Assembly (NCBI RefSeq): GCF_001619615.1
Contig: NZ_LQQP01000001.1
Span: 1-64,000, forward strand
DNA length: 64,000 nucleotides
Source: Microbacterium sp. T32
GTDB taxonomy: Bacteria > Actinomycetota > Actinomycetes > Actinomycetales > Microbacteriaceae
Direction: 5' to 3'
Part shown: positions 26,714 to 35,219 of the stretch, one piece after another
Position numbering within the stretch: the stretch's first letter is position 1
Layout: each line of letters begins with the position of its first letter
Notes under the pieces: generated by a model
What the model was told of the DNA's origin: nothing
The model's database searches: none
What the model saw: the letters and a program-made list of their open reading frames with translations, nothing else
Program-made: the position numbers and the translations under genes

Positions 26714-26717
<4 letters not shown>
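25668..26717 (+). CDS. LLM-class flavin-dependent oxidoreductase, second paralogue
   Basis: A 349-aa luciferase-like protein, distinct from the SsuD-like one upstream. The barrel is recognisable by HTARIGLGTAIIGIRYEDPILLAEAASTADHLSGGRLELGFGTG, read here as a run of family segments. It may be a second monooxygenase acting on the next intermediate, or a partner. It is coupled by GTGA overlaps to both neighbours. Two LLM enzymes plus a SfnB/DszC-like protein in one transport island is typical of multi-step oxidation of organosulfur compounds, though the substrate is not proven. Confidence 0.88.
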
Positions 26718-28017
<1,300 letters not shown>

Positions 28018-28024
<7 letters not shown>

Positions 28025-28527
28025 GCCTGGTCGGCCGGCGGACGCGCGGGGGTGCGCCCGTCGGCGGCCCGCGCTGCCGCGCGATCGTGCCGCGAGCCCA
28101 CCGGGACGATCGCGGTCGCGCGCGGCAGTCCCATGGTCGGGGTGGCGACGAAGATCGACTCGGCGCGGTCGACGAGGTACGTCTCGTGCCAGATGCCGAC
28201 GGCCCCGGCCGCCTTCCGTGCCCGCTTGTTGAAGCGCGTCCACGCGGGCCGGTGCGCCTGGGTGGGCGCCGACGCGTAGGCGTACAACTTCTCCAGCGAC
28301 GACCAATACTGCACGAGGTACGGGCCGCGCGCGCCGAACAGCATCGTGAACCCCAGGAGTCCCGACTCGGGGTCCATGCTCAACTCGCGGAGCATCGGGC
28401 CCATCTCCCCGAAAACGGGGAGCCAGGCGTCGGGCCGCCACCATTTGTTGATGGTCATGCCGATGTGGAAGACGACGAGTTCGCCGTCGTGTCGGTGCGT
28501 CATCCGCCCCGGATTGATGGATGCCAT
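28018..28527 (-). CDS. DUF4188 domain-containing protein
   Basis: A 169-aa protein. The recognisable core is FHIGMTINKWWRPDAWLPVFGEMGPML and YLVQYWSSLEKLYAYA, characteristic of the DUF4188 family (distantly related to antibiotic-biosynthesis monooxygenase-like ferredoxin folds). The function is unknown; haem-oxygenase-like or monooxygenase-like roles have been proposed for relatives. The C-terminal tail is Ala/Arg-rich and low complexity. ATG 28527 faces the MerR gene with a palindrome between them, which suggests regulation by that MerR protein. Confidence 0.8.
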
Positions 28528-28551
28528 GGCTCCGTCCTCACTCGATAATGT

Positions 28552-28573
28552 CACTATCTAGTGTTGGATAGTG
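28552..28573. promoter_or_regulatory. Candidate MerR operator between DUF4188 and MerR genes
   Basis: A perfect inverted repeat, CACTATC (28552-28558) and GATAGTG (28567-28573) with 8 bp between, lies in the 71-bp divergent intergenic region. It is notably AT-richer than its surroundings. Position, symmetry and its place beside a MerR gene make it the likely operator. Confidence 0.6.
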
Positions 28574-28598
28574 CAGGTATCCAGTCAAGGGGGAATCC

Positions 28599-29213
28599 AT
28601 GCGGATCTCGGAACTCTCCGCCCGCAGCGGCGTCTCGGTCGCGACGATCAAGTACTACCTGCGCGAGCGCGTGCTGCCCGAGGGGGAGCGCACCTCGGCG
28701 ACCCAGGCGACGTACGGCGAGGAGCACGTGCGGAGGTTGGGAGTCATCCGCGCCCTCGTGGATGCCGGGGTGGGGATCGCGGGGGTCCGCAACGTCGTCG
28801 CGGTGCTCGAGAGTCCGCCCGAGCACCCGTACGACCTGCTCGGCGCTGCGAGTGCGGCCGTCAATCCTCCGGGCGTCGACGACGACGCGCTCGACCTCGG
28901 ACCCGCCCTGACGCTCCTGGGGCGCTTCGGGGGCGACCCCGAGGACTGTTTCCCCGCTCAGGTGGCCGCGGTCGCGCGGGCGCTGAACGCGCTCGATCGC
29001 GCAGGGTTCACGGTCCCCGAGTCGGTGCTCGACGCGTACGTCGAACATCTCGGCGCGATCGCCGCCGCGGAACTCGACGCGACCCCCACCGACTCCGCCG
29101 AGGCGGCCCTCCGCTACGTCGTCCTGGGCACTGCTCTCGTCGAGCCGCTCATCCTCGCGCTGCGTCGCGTCGCCGAGCAGATCGCGGCGTCACGCCGCTT
29201 CGGCCACGACTGA
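28599..29213 (+). CDS. MerR-family transcriptional regulator
   Basis: A 204-aa regulator. The N-terminal MerR helix-turn-helix is clear (MRISELSARSGVSVATIKYYLRE, then the wing and the VRRLGVIRALVDAGVGIAGVRNV helices, residues 1-70). The long C-terminal domain has no metal-binding Cys pattern, so it probably senses an organic effector or protein. A Shine-Dalgarno AAGGGGG precedes ATG 28599. It is divergent from DUF4188 with a palindromic operator between, an arrangement of local control. Confidence 0.92.
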   Translation: MRISELSARSGVSVATIKYYLRERVLPEGERTSATQATYGEEHVRRLGVIRALVDAGVGIAGVRNVVAVLESPPEHPYDLLGAASAAVNPPGVDDDALDLGPALTLLGRFGGDPEDCFPAQVAAVARALNALDRAGFTVPESVLDAYVEHLGAIAAAELDATPTDSAEAALRYVVLGTALVEPLILALRRVAEQIAASRRFGHD

Positions 29214-29216
29214 CCG

Positions 29217-29507
29217 TCAGCGGTTCGGGTTGGTCGCGGCGCCGTCGAGCCACAGCGTGTCGCTCGGATCGCTGTGCGTCCCGCCCGAGTCGACGTGGGT
29301 GTCGCTGATCCGCGGACCCTTGGTGATGACGTGCACGAGCGCCATGCCGTGGCCCCGCCCGAGGTCGTAGTCCTCCTTCAGCCACTCCAGGATCGGGGTC
29401 GCCTTCGTGCCGGGGCCGAACCCTCGCTCCTGCGCGAGGTCGACGAGCTGGCGCGGGGTGAGCCCGGTCTTCTTCTCGACCGCGTCGAGGTAGGCCTGGA
29501 AGGACAT
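29217..29507 (-). CDS. DUF4287 domain-containing protein
   Basis: A 96-aa protein beginning MSFQAYLDAVEKKTGLTPRQL, followed by ATPILEWLKEDYDLGRGHGMALVHVI, which is the DUF4287 family. Members are small cytoplasmic proteins of unknown function. The C-terminal third (SGGTHSDPSDTLWLDG) is hydrophilic. The start at 29507 follows a GGAGAAACG Shine-Dalgarno; upstream in-frame sequence does not look coding. It is 3 bp from the convergent MerR stop. Confidence 0.88.
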   Translation of the reverse strand: MSFQAYLDAVEKKTGLTPRQLVDLAQERGFGPGTKATPILEWLKEDYDLGRGHGMALVHVITKGPRISDTHVDSGGTHSDPSDTLWLDGAATNPNR

Positions 29508-29601
29508 CGTTTCTCCTGTGTCGGTGCGGGGACGGCGGTGTCGGGGGGAAGCGAGCGACGCTCGGGGCCAGGCTAGCGAGGCGGCGCGATAGCGTCGAGG
29601 A

Positions 29602-30573
29602 ATGGCCGTCACGTTCCACCGCGCGCCCGTCGCCGAGATCACCCCGCTCACCCTCTACCGGCTGCTGTGGCTGCGGGTGAGCGTCTTCGTGGTCGAGCAG
29701 GAGGCGGCGTACCCCGAGATCGACGGCCGCGACATCGAGCCCGGCGCCGAACTGATGTGGGCCGAGGACGCCGCGGGCGCGGTGCTCGCGACGCTGCGCA
29801 TCCTGCGCGAGGAGCGGAACACCCGGATCGGCCGCGTCGCCACGGCCGCGGACGCGCGCGGACGAGGGCTGGCGGGCGACCTGATGCGCGCCGCGATCGA
29901 GGTCCTCGACGCCGAGGCGCCCGGCATCCCGATCCTCCTCGATGCGCAGGCGCAGCTCGCGGAGTGGTACGGCCGGTTCGGGTTCGTCGTTTCGGGGGAG
30001 CCGTTCGCGGAAGATGGCATCCCGCACCACCCGATGCGGCGGACGCACCTCGCGACCGAGCGTCTCGTGCTGCGCGAGTGGACGCGGTCCGCCGACGACC
30101 GCGCGTTCCTGTTCGACCTGTACCGCCGCCCCGAGGTGCGGCGGTACATCGGCGACGGGAGGAGGATGACGGATGCCGGCGAGGTCGACGCCCTGCTCGA
30201 GCGCTGGACGGCGCGCGCCGACGGGGTGCTCGGCATCCGGGCGGTCACGACCCTCGACGGCACGCGGCTCGGGGCGATCCTCCTGAAGCCCATCCCGTGG
30301 TCGGAGGGCGCCGGCGGGGGAGCGCCGGAGGAGATCGAGATCGGCTGGCACTTCCATCCGGATGCCGGCGGCCGGGGGTACGCGACGGAGTCCGCCGCGG
30401 CGGTGCTCGCGCTGGCCCACGACGCCGGCATCCGCCGTGTCGTCGCCGTGACCCACCCCGACAACGTCGCGTCCCAGGCGGTGGCCACCCGGATCGGGAT
30501 GCGGGCCGCGGGGTTCACCGACGACTACTACGACACGACGTGCGCGCTGTTCGTGTCGGAGCGGGCGTCCTGA
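29602..30573 (+). CDS. Double-domain GNAT acetyltransferase (ElaA-like plus RimJ-like fusion)
   Basis: A 323-aa fusion. Residues 1-150 match ElaA-type GNAT proteins (LLWLRVSVFVVEQ near the N-terminus, then RVATAADARGRGLAGDLM as the acetyl-CoA motif A). Residues about 153-320 form a second, RimJ/RimL-like GNAT domain (TERLVLREW, then GRGYATESAAAVLALAHDAGI and the VTHPDNVASQAVATRIGM motif). The two halves are usually separate proteins. ATG 29602 has TAGCGT six bases upstream, a probable leaderless promoter. Substrates are unknown. Confidence 0.9.
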   Translation: MAVTFHRAPVAEITPLTLYRLLWLRVSVFVVEQEAAYPEIDGRDIEPGAELMWAEDAAGAVLATLRILREERNTRIGRVATAADARGRGLAGDLMRAAIEVLDAEAPGIPILLDAQAQLAEWYGRFGFVVSGEPFAEDGIPHHPMRRTHLATERLVLREWTRSADDRAFLFDLYRRPEVRRYIGDGRRMTDAGEVDALLERWTARADGVLGIRAVTTLDGTRLGAILLKPIPWSEGAGGGAPEEIEIGWHFHPDAGGRGYATESAAAVLALAHDAGIRRVVAVTHPDNVASQAVATRIGMRAAGFTDDYYDTTCALFVSERAS

Positions 30574-30574
30574 T

Positions 30575-30796
30575 TCAGAGCTCGACGCCGTTGTCGGGAT
30601 CGTTGACCCCGACGTTCCGGCCGCGGCTGGATTCGAACGCGATGAGCCACCCGAGGGACACCACCGCGGCGAGGATCACCCCGAGCCACACGTTCTGGAA
30701 CACCAGACCGAAGAGCACGCCCCCGGCGAAGAGGACGACCGAGCCGAGCAGCCAGTAAGTGCGTCCGCGGGGCCAGCCGGTTCCGGATTGCGTCAT
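30575..30796 (-). CDS. Small two-helix membrane protein
   Basis: A 73-aa protein with two hydrophobic segments (about residues 14-31 and 35-52) and a polar C-terminal tail. No family is recognised. ATG 30796 has TAGGCT seven bases upstream (30804-30809), supporting a leaderless transcript and the reality of this small gene. Its stop lies one base from the GNAT stop. Confidence 0.75.
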   Translation of the reverse strand: MTQSGTGWPRGRTYWLLGSVVLFAGGVLFGLVFQNVWLGVILAAVVSLGWLIAFESSRGRNVGVNDPDNGVEL

Positions 30797-30827
30797 GCGC
30801 CTCAGCCTACGGGTGGCCTGGCTCTCG

Positions 30828-31811
30828 TCAGCGATCGCGGTGGTCTTCGGGGTGAAGCCGAGGGCCGCGCCGCGGTTCCAGCGCGGCTCCCGCGTAGATC
30901 AGCCGGATGACGCGCTGGCGGTGCCCCGCGAACGGCTCGAGCAGTTCGAGCATGCCGTCGTCGTCGGTGCGGTGCCCGGTGAGGGCGTAGCCCACCTGGT
31001 GAGCGAGGTGGTAGTCGCCGATGCTCACGGCATCCGGATCGCCGAAGGCGCGAATGCGCGTCTCGGCGCTCGTCCACACGCCGACGCCGCGCAGGCTGAT
31101 GAAGACGCGGTCGCGTGCTTCGCCGTCGACGGCCTCGGTCGCGGCCCGCTCGAGCGAAGCGCCGCGTCGCGCGGCCTCGACGATCGTGCGGGACTGGGGC
31201 GGCTCGAGACCCGCGCGATGCCACGCCCACGACGGCACGTGCCGCCATCCCTCGATGTCGGGCGGGGCGAACATCGGCTGCGGCGTCGGCCCGGGGGCGC
31301 GTTCGCCGTACCAGGTCACGATGCTGCGCCACGCGGAGAACGCCTGGAGCCCGGTGACCTTCTGCTCCATGATCGCGCTGACGAGCGCGTCGAACACGAG
31401 GTCGGTGCGGCCGATCCGGAGATCGGGATGCCGGCGGTGCCATTCGGCGACGGAGGGATGCCGCGACGCGTCGAAGCCGTCGGGATCGTCGAGCGCGCCG
31501 CAGAGCGCGGGCAGCTGTTCGAGTGCCCAGGCGGCACCCGGACCCCACGCGGCGGCGAGGACCGTGCCGTCCGCCCGGCAGCGGAGGGCGAGGGTCGCGA
31601 CGCCCGTCGGTGTGCGACTTGCGCGCCAGACGACGCCCCCAGCGCTCAGCGCTCCGGTCGCCACGAAGGTCGGGTCGTTGCGGCCGTGGCGCTGCGCGGT
31701 GATCGTGCGACCGAGATCCACCGGCGTGCGGGGGCGGTACTCGGTGCGGAGGGGGTCGGTGAGGGGCGGGCGCGGGTCGCGCTCGCGTGCACGTACCCGG
31801 GTCGACCTCAT
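30828..31811 (-). CDS. DNA-3-methyladenine glycosylase, AlkA-like HhH-GPD family
   Basis: A 327-aa base-excision repair enzyme. The helix-hairpin-helix and GPD region is LRGVGVWTSAETRIRAFGDPDAVSIGDYH, taken as adjacent family segments; the Asp of SIGDYH is in the position of the catalytic aspartate. It excises alkylated purines. The upstream half has the AlkA-like beta-rich domain. ATG 31811 has TAGGGT six bases upstream (31818-31823), indicating a leaderless transcript. Confidence 0.9.
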   Translation of the reverse strand: MRSTRVRARERDPRPPLTDPLRTEYRPRTPVDLGRTITAQRHGRNDPTFVATGALSAGGVVWRASRTPTGVATLALRCRADGTVLAAAWGPGAAWALEQLPALCGALDDPDGFDASRHPSVAEWHRRHPDLRIGRTDLVFDALVSAIMEQKVTGLQAFSAWRSIVTWYGERAPGPTPQPMFAPPDIEGWRHVPSWAWHRAGLEPPQSRTIVEAARRGASLERAATEAVDGEARDRVFISLRGVGVWTSAETRIRAFGDPDAVSIGDYHLAHQVGYALTGHRTDDDGMLELLEPFAGHRQRVIRLIYAGAALEPRRGPRLHPEDHRDR

Positions 31812-31866
31812 GCCGACACCCTACGTCGCCCCACCGACATCGCGGGGGGAGCCGGCACGACCGGGG

Positions 31867-32619
31867 TCAGAAGCGGTCGGGCGAGGGCGTGCCGTGGCCG
31901 TAGCGGATCGAGACGTCGGCGTGGCGGTCGAATCGGTAGCCGACGCCGCGCACCGTGCGCACGATGTCCTCGTAGATGCCGAGCTTCGCGCGCAGGCGGC
32001 GCACGTGCACGTCGATCGTCCGCTCCCCGGGCGCCTCGTCGTCGGTCGCGCCCTCCCATAGGGACGAAACGAGCTCCGTGCGCTCGATCGTGCGGCCCTC
32101 GCGGAGGACGAGGTACTGCAGCAGCTCGAACTCCTTGAAGGTGAAGGCGGCGGACTCGCCGTCGATGAGCACGCGCTTGCGCGAGATGTCGACGACGACG
32201 CCGCGGGGGGCGCGGTCCTCCTCGGCCGGCTCCTCCTTCGTGCGGGCGACGGCGGAGGGTTCGTGCAGGGCCAGCCGCACGACGTCGACGTCGCGGCCGC
32301 CGGCGCCGGCGGGAGCCAGGGCGACGGTCGCGTAGGTCTCGGCGGCCGGGGCGAGTTCGCTCAGCGTGCGACGCAGGGCCTCGACGAGCGTGCCGAGGCT
32401 GACGCCGGCTTCGGCGGCCTTGGCTTCGTCGATGCCGACGTAGAGGGCGAAGCCGCGCGGCGCGGTTCCGGCGGGAAGCGCGGGGCGGGCGGGGGCTGCG
32501 GGGGTCGCCGCGGCGGGCTGTGCGGCGGGCGCTGCGGGGCGGCGGACCGCCTGCGGGCGGACGGCGGCAGCGGCGGTGGTCGAGGTGGCGGGGCGGTCGA
32601 GAACGGCGGAGATCGACAT
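31867..32619 (-). CDS. Winged-helix DNA-binding protein (OmpR/PhoB C-terminal type) without a receiver domain
   Basis: A 250-aa protein. Residues 1-55 are an Ala/Pro-rich low-complexity segment and about 56-125 a small alpha/beta domain of unknown type. Residues about 145-238 are a Trans_reg_C winged helix (VVVDISRKRVLIDG, FTFKEFELLQYLVLREGRTIERTELV, ERTIDVHVRRLRAKLG, IVRTVRGVGYRF). There is no phospho-acceptor receiver, so it is not a classical response regulator. A good minus-strand promoter at 32903-32932 gives it a leader of about 275 nt. Confidence 0.88.
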   Translation of the reverse strand: MSISAVLDRPATSTTAAAAVRPQAVRRPAAPAAQPAAATPAAPARPALPAGTAPRGFALYVGIDEAKAAEAGVSLGTLVEALRRTLSELAPAAETYATVALAPAGAGGRDVDVVRLALHEPSAVARTKEEPAEEDRAPRGVVVDISRKRVLIDGESAAFTFKEFELLQYLVLREGRTIERTELVSSLWEGATDDEAPGERTIDVHVRRLRAKLGIYEDIVRTVRGVGYRFDRHADVSIRYGHGTPSPDRF

Positions 32620-33046
32620 GAGGAAGGTGTCCTTCAGTGGTGAACCCGGGCGTCAGATGCGGGGTTCTGCGGGAGGTGTGTGGCCGAGGGCCGGAGCGCG
32701 GTGTCCGGGTACGCGTGATCGACGCGTACCGCGAACGACCGAGTGTCGACGCGAGCGTTCAGAAGCTCGAGGTCGGCAGAGCGAGGGTCGCTGTTAGCGG
32801 CACATTCGACAACACATGACAGCGCGGCCGGGCATCATCATGCCGGCAGTCCCGTTCGCCTCCCAGGCGGACAGAGCAAGCGCGTTGACAGTCATGGGGC
32901 TGATTATGACCTACGGTGCCGTTCGGCGTCAAATGATGACACCGGGGAATGTGGCATCCTGCTCGGTTCGCCGCCGTTTCCGCGGAAAAGACCGAGCACA
33001 TTGCGCTCTCGGCGCCGCGTGGGCTGCAGCGGCGTACCGTGGTGGC
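32620..33046. other. 427-bp intergenic region with the long leader of the winged-helix gene
   Basis: No convincing gene lies here. It holds the promoter at 32903-32932 (minus) and the leader running to ATG 32619, which contains a small hairpin at 32828-32848 (GCCGG arms with a one-base bulge). It also holds the TACCGT leaderless promoter of the acetyltransferase gene at 33035-33040. The AT content around 32885-32960 is higher than the surroundings. Confidence 0.6.
32903..32932 (-). promoter_or_regulatory. Sigma-70-type promoter TTGACG-N18-CATAAT
   Basis: On the minus strand TTGACG (32927-32932) and CATAAT (32903-32908) are 18 bp apart, close to the vegetative consensus and unusual in such GC-rich DNA. 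Transcription would start near 32896 and run to the winged-helix gene with a leader of about 275 nt. Confidence 0.6.
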
Positions 33047-33340
33047 ATGACCGACCTGCGCTTCGCCGACGACCGGGACGCCTCGCGCTATACCCTGCAC
33101 GACGGCGACGACCTGGTGTCCGTCCTCGACTACCGCGACGACGGGCGCACGATCGCCCTCGTCCGTTCCTTCACCATCCCGACCTTCCGTGGACGCGGCT
33201 ACGCGGCCGTCGTGGTGGAGCACGCGGTGGATGCCATCGAGCAGGCGGGCGACCGCGAGATCCTGCCCGTGTGCTGGTACGTGGGCGAGTGGTTCGAGGC
33301 CCACCCCGAGCGCGCGCACCTCCTCCACGCCCGCAGCTGA
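33047..33340 (+). CDS. YjdJ/GtcA-like small GNAT N-acetyltransferase
   Basis: A 97-aa single-domain GNAT-related protein of the YjdJ type. It has the SFTIPTFRGRGYAAVVVEHAVDAI motif that binds acetyl-CoA and the C-terminal LPVCWYVGEWFEAHPE typical of this short family. ATG 33047 has TACCGT six bases upstream (33035-33040), a leaderless promoter. Substrate unknown. Confidence 0.88.
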   Translation: MTDLRFADDRDASRYTLHDGDDLVSVLDYRDDGRTIALVRSFTIPTFRGRGYAAVVVEHAVDAIEQAGDREILPVCWYVGEWFEAHPERAHLLHARS

Positions 33341-33431
33341 CGCGTCGCGCTACCCGCGCTCCCCGGGGCCGTCAACCCCCGGCGATCCGCCGCGCCCGGC
33401 GACCAGGCTGGAGCGGGTGAAAGGGGATGGC

Positions 33432-33641
33432 ATGACCCACGACAACGACCTTCCCGAAGGTGTCATCGATGCGGACCCACCCGGCGGCTGGGAGAGCGGC
33501 GACGTCGCCGACGCCGCGACGGCGGAGCAGAACGACCACGCGAAGGGCTCCCCGCGCCTGAACGACGCCGAGCCGTCGGACCCCATCGAGGGGGACGCCG
33601 CGAGCCAGGGCATCGATCCCGACATGAGCACGGAGGACTGA
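33432..33641 (+). CDS. Small acidic hydrophilic protein
   Basis: A 69-aa protein very rich in Asp, Glu, Gly, Pro and Ala (DPPGGWESGDVADAATAEQND), predicted disordered, with no recognised family. A strong Shine-Dalgarno (AAAGGGG) is placed well for ATG 33432. It is 2 bp from the next gene, so the two form a pair. GC-rich genomes often contain small acidic proteins of this kind; the function is unknown. Confidence 0.7.
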   Translation: MTHDNDLPEGVIDADPPGGWESGDVADAATAEQNDHAKGSPRLNDAEPSDPIEGDAASQGIDPDMSTED

Positions 33642-33643
33642 CC

Positions 33644-33961
33644 ATGACCGACCACATGCACAGCCCCGAACCCGCGAACGGCCCCGAAGGCGGCGCGTCG
33701 CCCGCGGATTCCGTCGGAGGCGCCGTCCACGCGGACGGCAAGGTCACGCGCCCCGACGAGCAGTCCGCTCCCGCGATGGACACGCACACCACGACCGACG
33801 AGGAACGCATCGCCGGAGTCGTCGTGCAGACGCGCGCCGATGTGGGGGACGCCTCCGAGGAACGCATCGCCGACGTCCTGCGTCAGCGCTTCTCCGACAT
33901 CGGGCTCGACCTGGGCGACGACCGCATCCGCGCGCTCGCGGCCGAGGTCGCCGGCGGCTGA
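33644..33961 (+). CDS. Small hydrophilic protein with a C-terminal helical repeat
   Basis: A 105-aa protein. The first half is disordered and Pro/Gly-rich. The second half carries two similar segments, TDEERIAGVVVQTRADVGDA and SEERIADVLRQRFSDIGLDL, which look like an internal repeat of an amphipathic helix. No family is recognised. It follows the preceding acidic gene by 2 bp and is likely co-transcribed with it. A hairpin at 34001-34025 lies downstream. Confidence 0.7.
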   Translation: MTDHMHSPEPANGPEGGASPADSVGGAVHADGKVTRPDEQSAPAMDTHTTTDEERIAGVVVQTRADVGDASEERIADVLRQRFSDIGLDLGDDRIRALAAEVAGG

Positions 33962-34000
33962 GCCCCGTCGATGAGCCTGTCCGGCCCTCGGTGACCTCGA

Positions 34001-34025
34001 CCGGCGCGAGCGACCCGCGCGCCGG
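34001..34025 (+). terminator. GC-rich hairpin between the small-protein pair and sbcD
   Basis: A perfect 8-bp stem, CCGGCGCG with its complement, encloses a 9-nt loop. There is no T-tract, so an intrinsic terminator is only possible, not certain. It lies 40 bp before the sbcD start. Confidence 0.35.
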
Positions 34026-34064
34026 CTGAGCACCGATGTCGGAGGCCCGACGTACCGTGTGTGC

Positions 34065-35219
34065 ATGCGGATCCTGCACACCTCCGACTGGCACATCGGG
34101 CGCTCGTTCCACGGCCATTCGACCCTCGACGCTCTCGGCGATGTCCTCGACGTGCTCGTGCAGCAGGTGCGCGAGAACGACGTCGACGTGGTCCTCGTCG
34201 CCGGTGACGTCTTCGACTCCGCCGCCCCCTCCGCCGCGTGCTATCCGCTGCTGACGCGGACCCTCGTCGCTCTGGCCGACGCCGGTGCACGGGTCATCGT
34301 CACCTCGGGCAACCACGATTCGGCGGCGCGCCTGGGCTTCCAGTCCGCGCTGCTGCGTGACGGGATCACGGTCCTCACCGATCCGCTGTCGGTGGGGACA
34401 CCGGTGACGATCCCCGACGCACACGGACCGGTGCACTTCTACGGCATCCCCTATCTCGAGCCGGCCATCGTCCGGCACCTCTGGGACGGTGTCGAACTCC
34501 GCAGCCAGGCCCAGACGATGGGGCACGCGATGGATCTCGTGCGCCGCGACATCGAGTCGCGCGGCGGCCGCGCGGTCGCGCTGGCGCACTGCTTCGCCGC
34601 GGGGGTCGAGGCGACTCCCGGCGTGGAACGCGAGATCCGCCAGGGCGGCCTCGACAACGTGCCGCTCCCCGCCTTCGACGGCCCCGACTACGTCGCCCTC
34701 GGCCACATCCACGGGCGCCAGCAGCTCTCCGACCGCGTACGGTACGCCGGCGCACCCCTGCACTACAGCTTCGGCGAGGCGGGCAAGCCGCGTGGCTCGT
34801 GGCTCGTCGACCTGGATGCCGAGGGGCTGGCATCCGTCGAGTGGCTCGACCTGCCGGTGCCGCGCCCTCTGGTCACGCTGCGCGCGTCCTTCGACGACCT
34901 GCTCGAAGACCCCGCGTACGACGCGTTCGTCGATCACTGGGTGCGCGCGGAGTACACCGACTCCACGCCGCAGATCGACCCGATGCGTCGTCTGCAGGAG
35001 CGGTTCCCGTGGTGCGCCACGGTCGCCCATCTCCCCGCTGAATCCCGGAAGGACGACGGGCTCGGGTACGCGCGCCGCGTCCGTGCGGCACGCGACGAGA
35101 CCGAGATCATCGACGCGTTCCTCGCTCACGTCCGCGAGGGCGAGGGCGCGTCCGAGGCGGAGCGCGACCTCATCCGCGACGTGCTCGACGCCCGCACGGT
35201 GGCGGAGGCGCGGTCGTGA
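34065..35219 (+). CDS. sbcD: Exonuclease SbcD, Mre11-type nuclease subunit
   Basis: A 384-aa metallophosphoesterase. The phosphoesterase motifs are in order: HTSDWHIG (residues 5-12), VAGDVFD, SGNHDS, and the later GHIHG. It pairs with SbcC to cleave DNA hairpins and ends bound by proteins. ATG 34065 has TACCGT six bases upstream (34053-34058), a leaderless promoter; a GTG two codons upstream is less likely. Its stop overlaps the sbcC start by GTGA. Confidence 0.96.
   Translation: MRILHTSDWHIGRSFHGHSTLDALGDVLDVLVQQVRENDVDVVLVAGDVFDSAAPSAACYPLLTRTLVALADAGARVIVTSGNHDSAARLGFQSALLRDGITVLTDPLSVGTPVTIPDAHGPVHFYGIPYLEPAIVRHLWDGVELRSQAQTMGHAMDLVRRDIESRGGRAVALAHCFAAGVEATPGVEREIRQGGLDNVPLPAFDGPDYVALGHIHGRQQLSDRVRYAGAPLHYSFGEAGKPRGSWLVDLDAEGLASVEWLDLPVPRPLVTLRASFDDLLEDPAYDAFVDHWVRAEYTDSTPQIDPMRRLQERFPWCATVAHLPAESRKDDGLGYARRVRAARDETEIIDAFLAHVREGEGASEAERDLIRDVLDARTVAEARS

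Noticed and set aside
32637..32819. Possible 60-aa plus-strand gene in the leader of the winged-helix gene.
   Set aside because: No Shine-Dalgarno, no TANNNT box, Arg/Val-rich composition without hydrophobic core, and the opposite strand is expected to be transcribed there.
33432..33961. Small-protein pair as a toxin-antitoxin system.
   Set aside because: Neither protein shows a toxin fold or DNA-binding motif; both look disordered and acidic.
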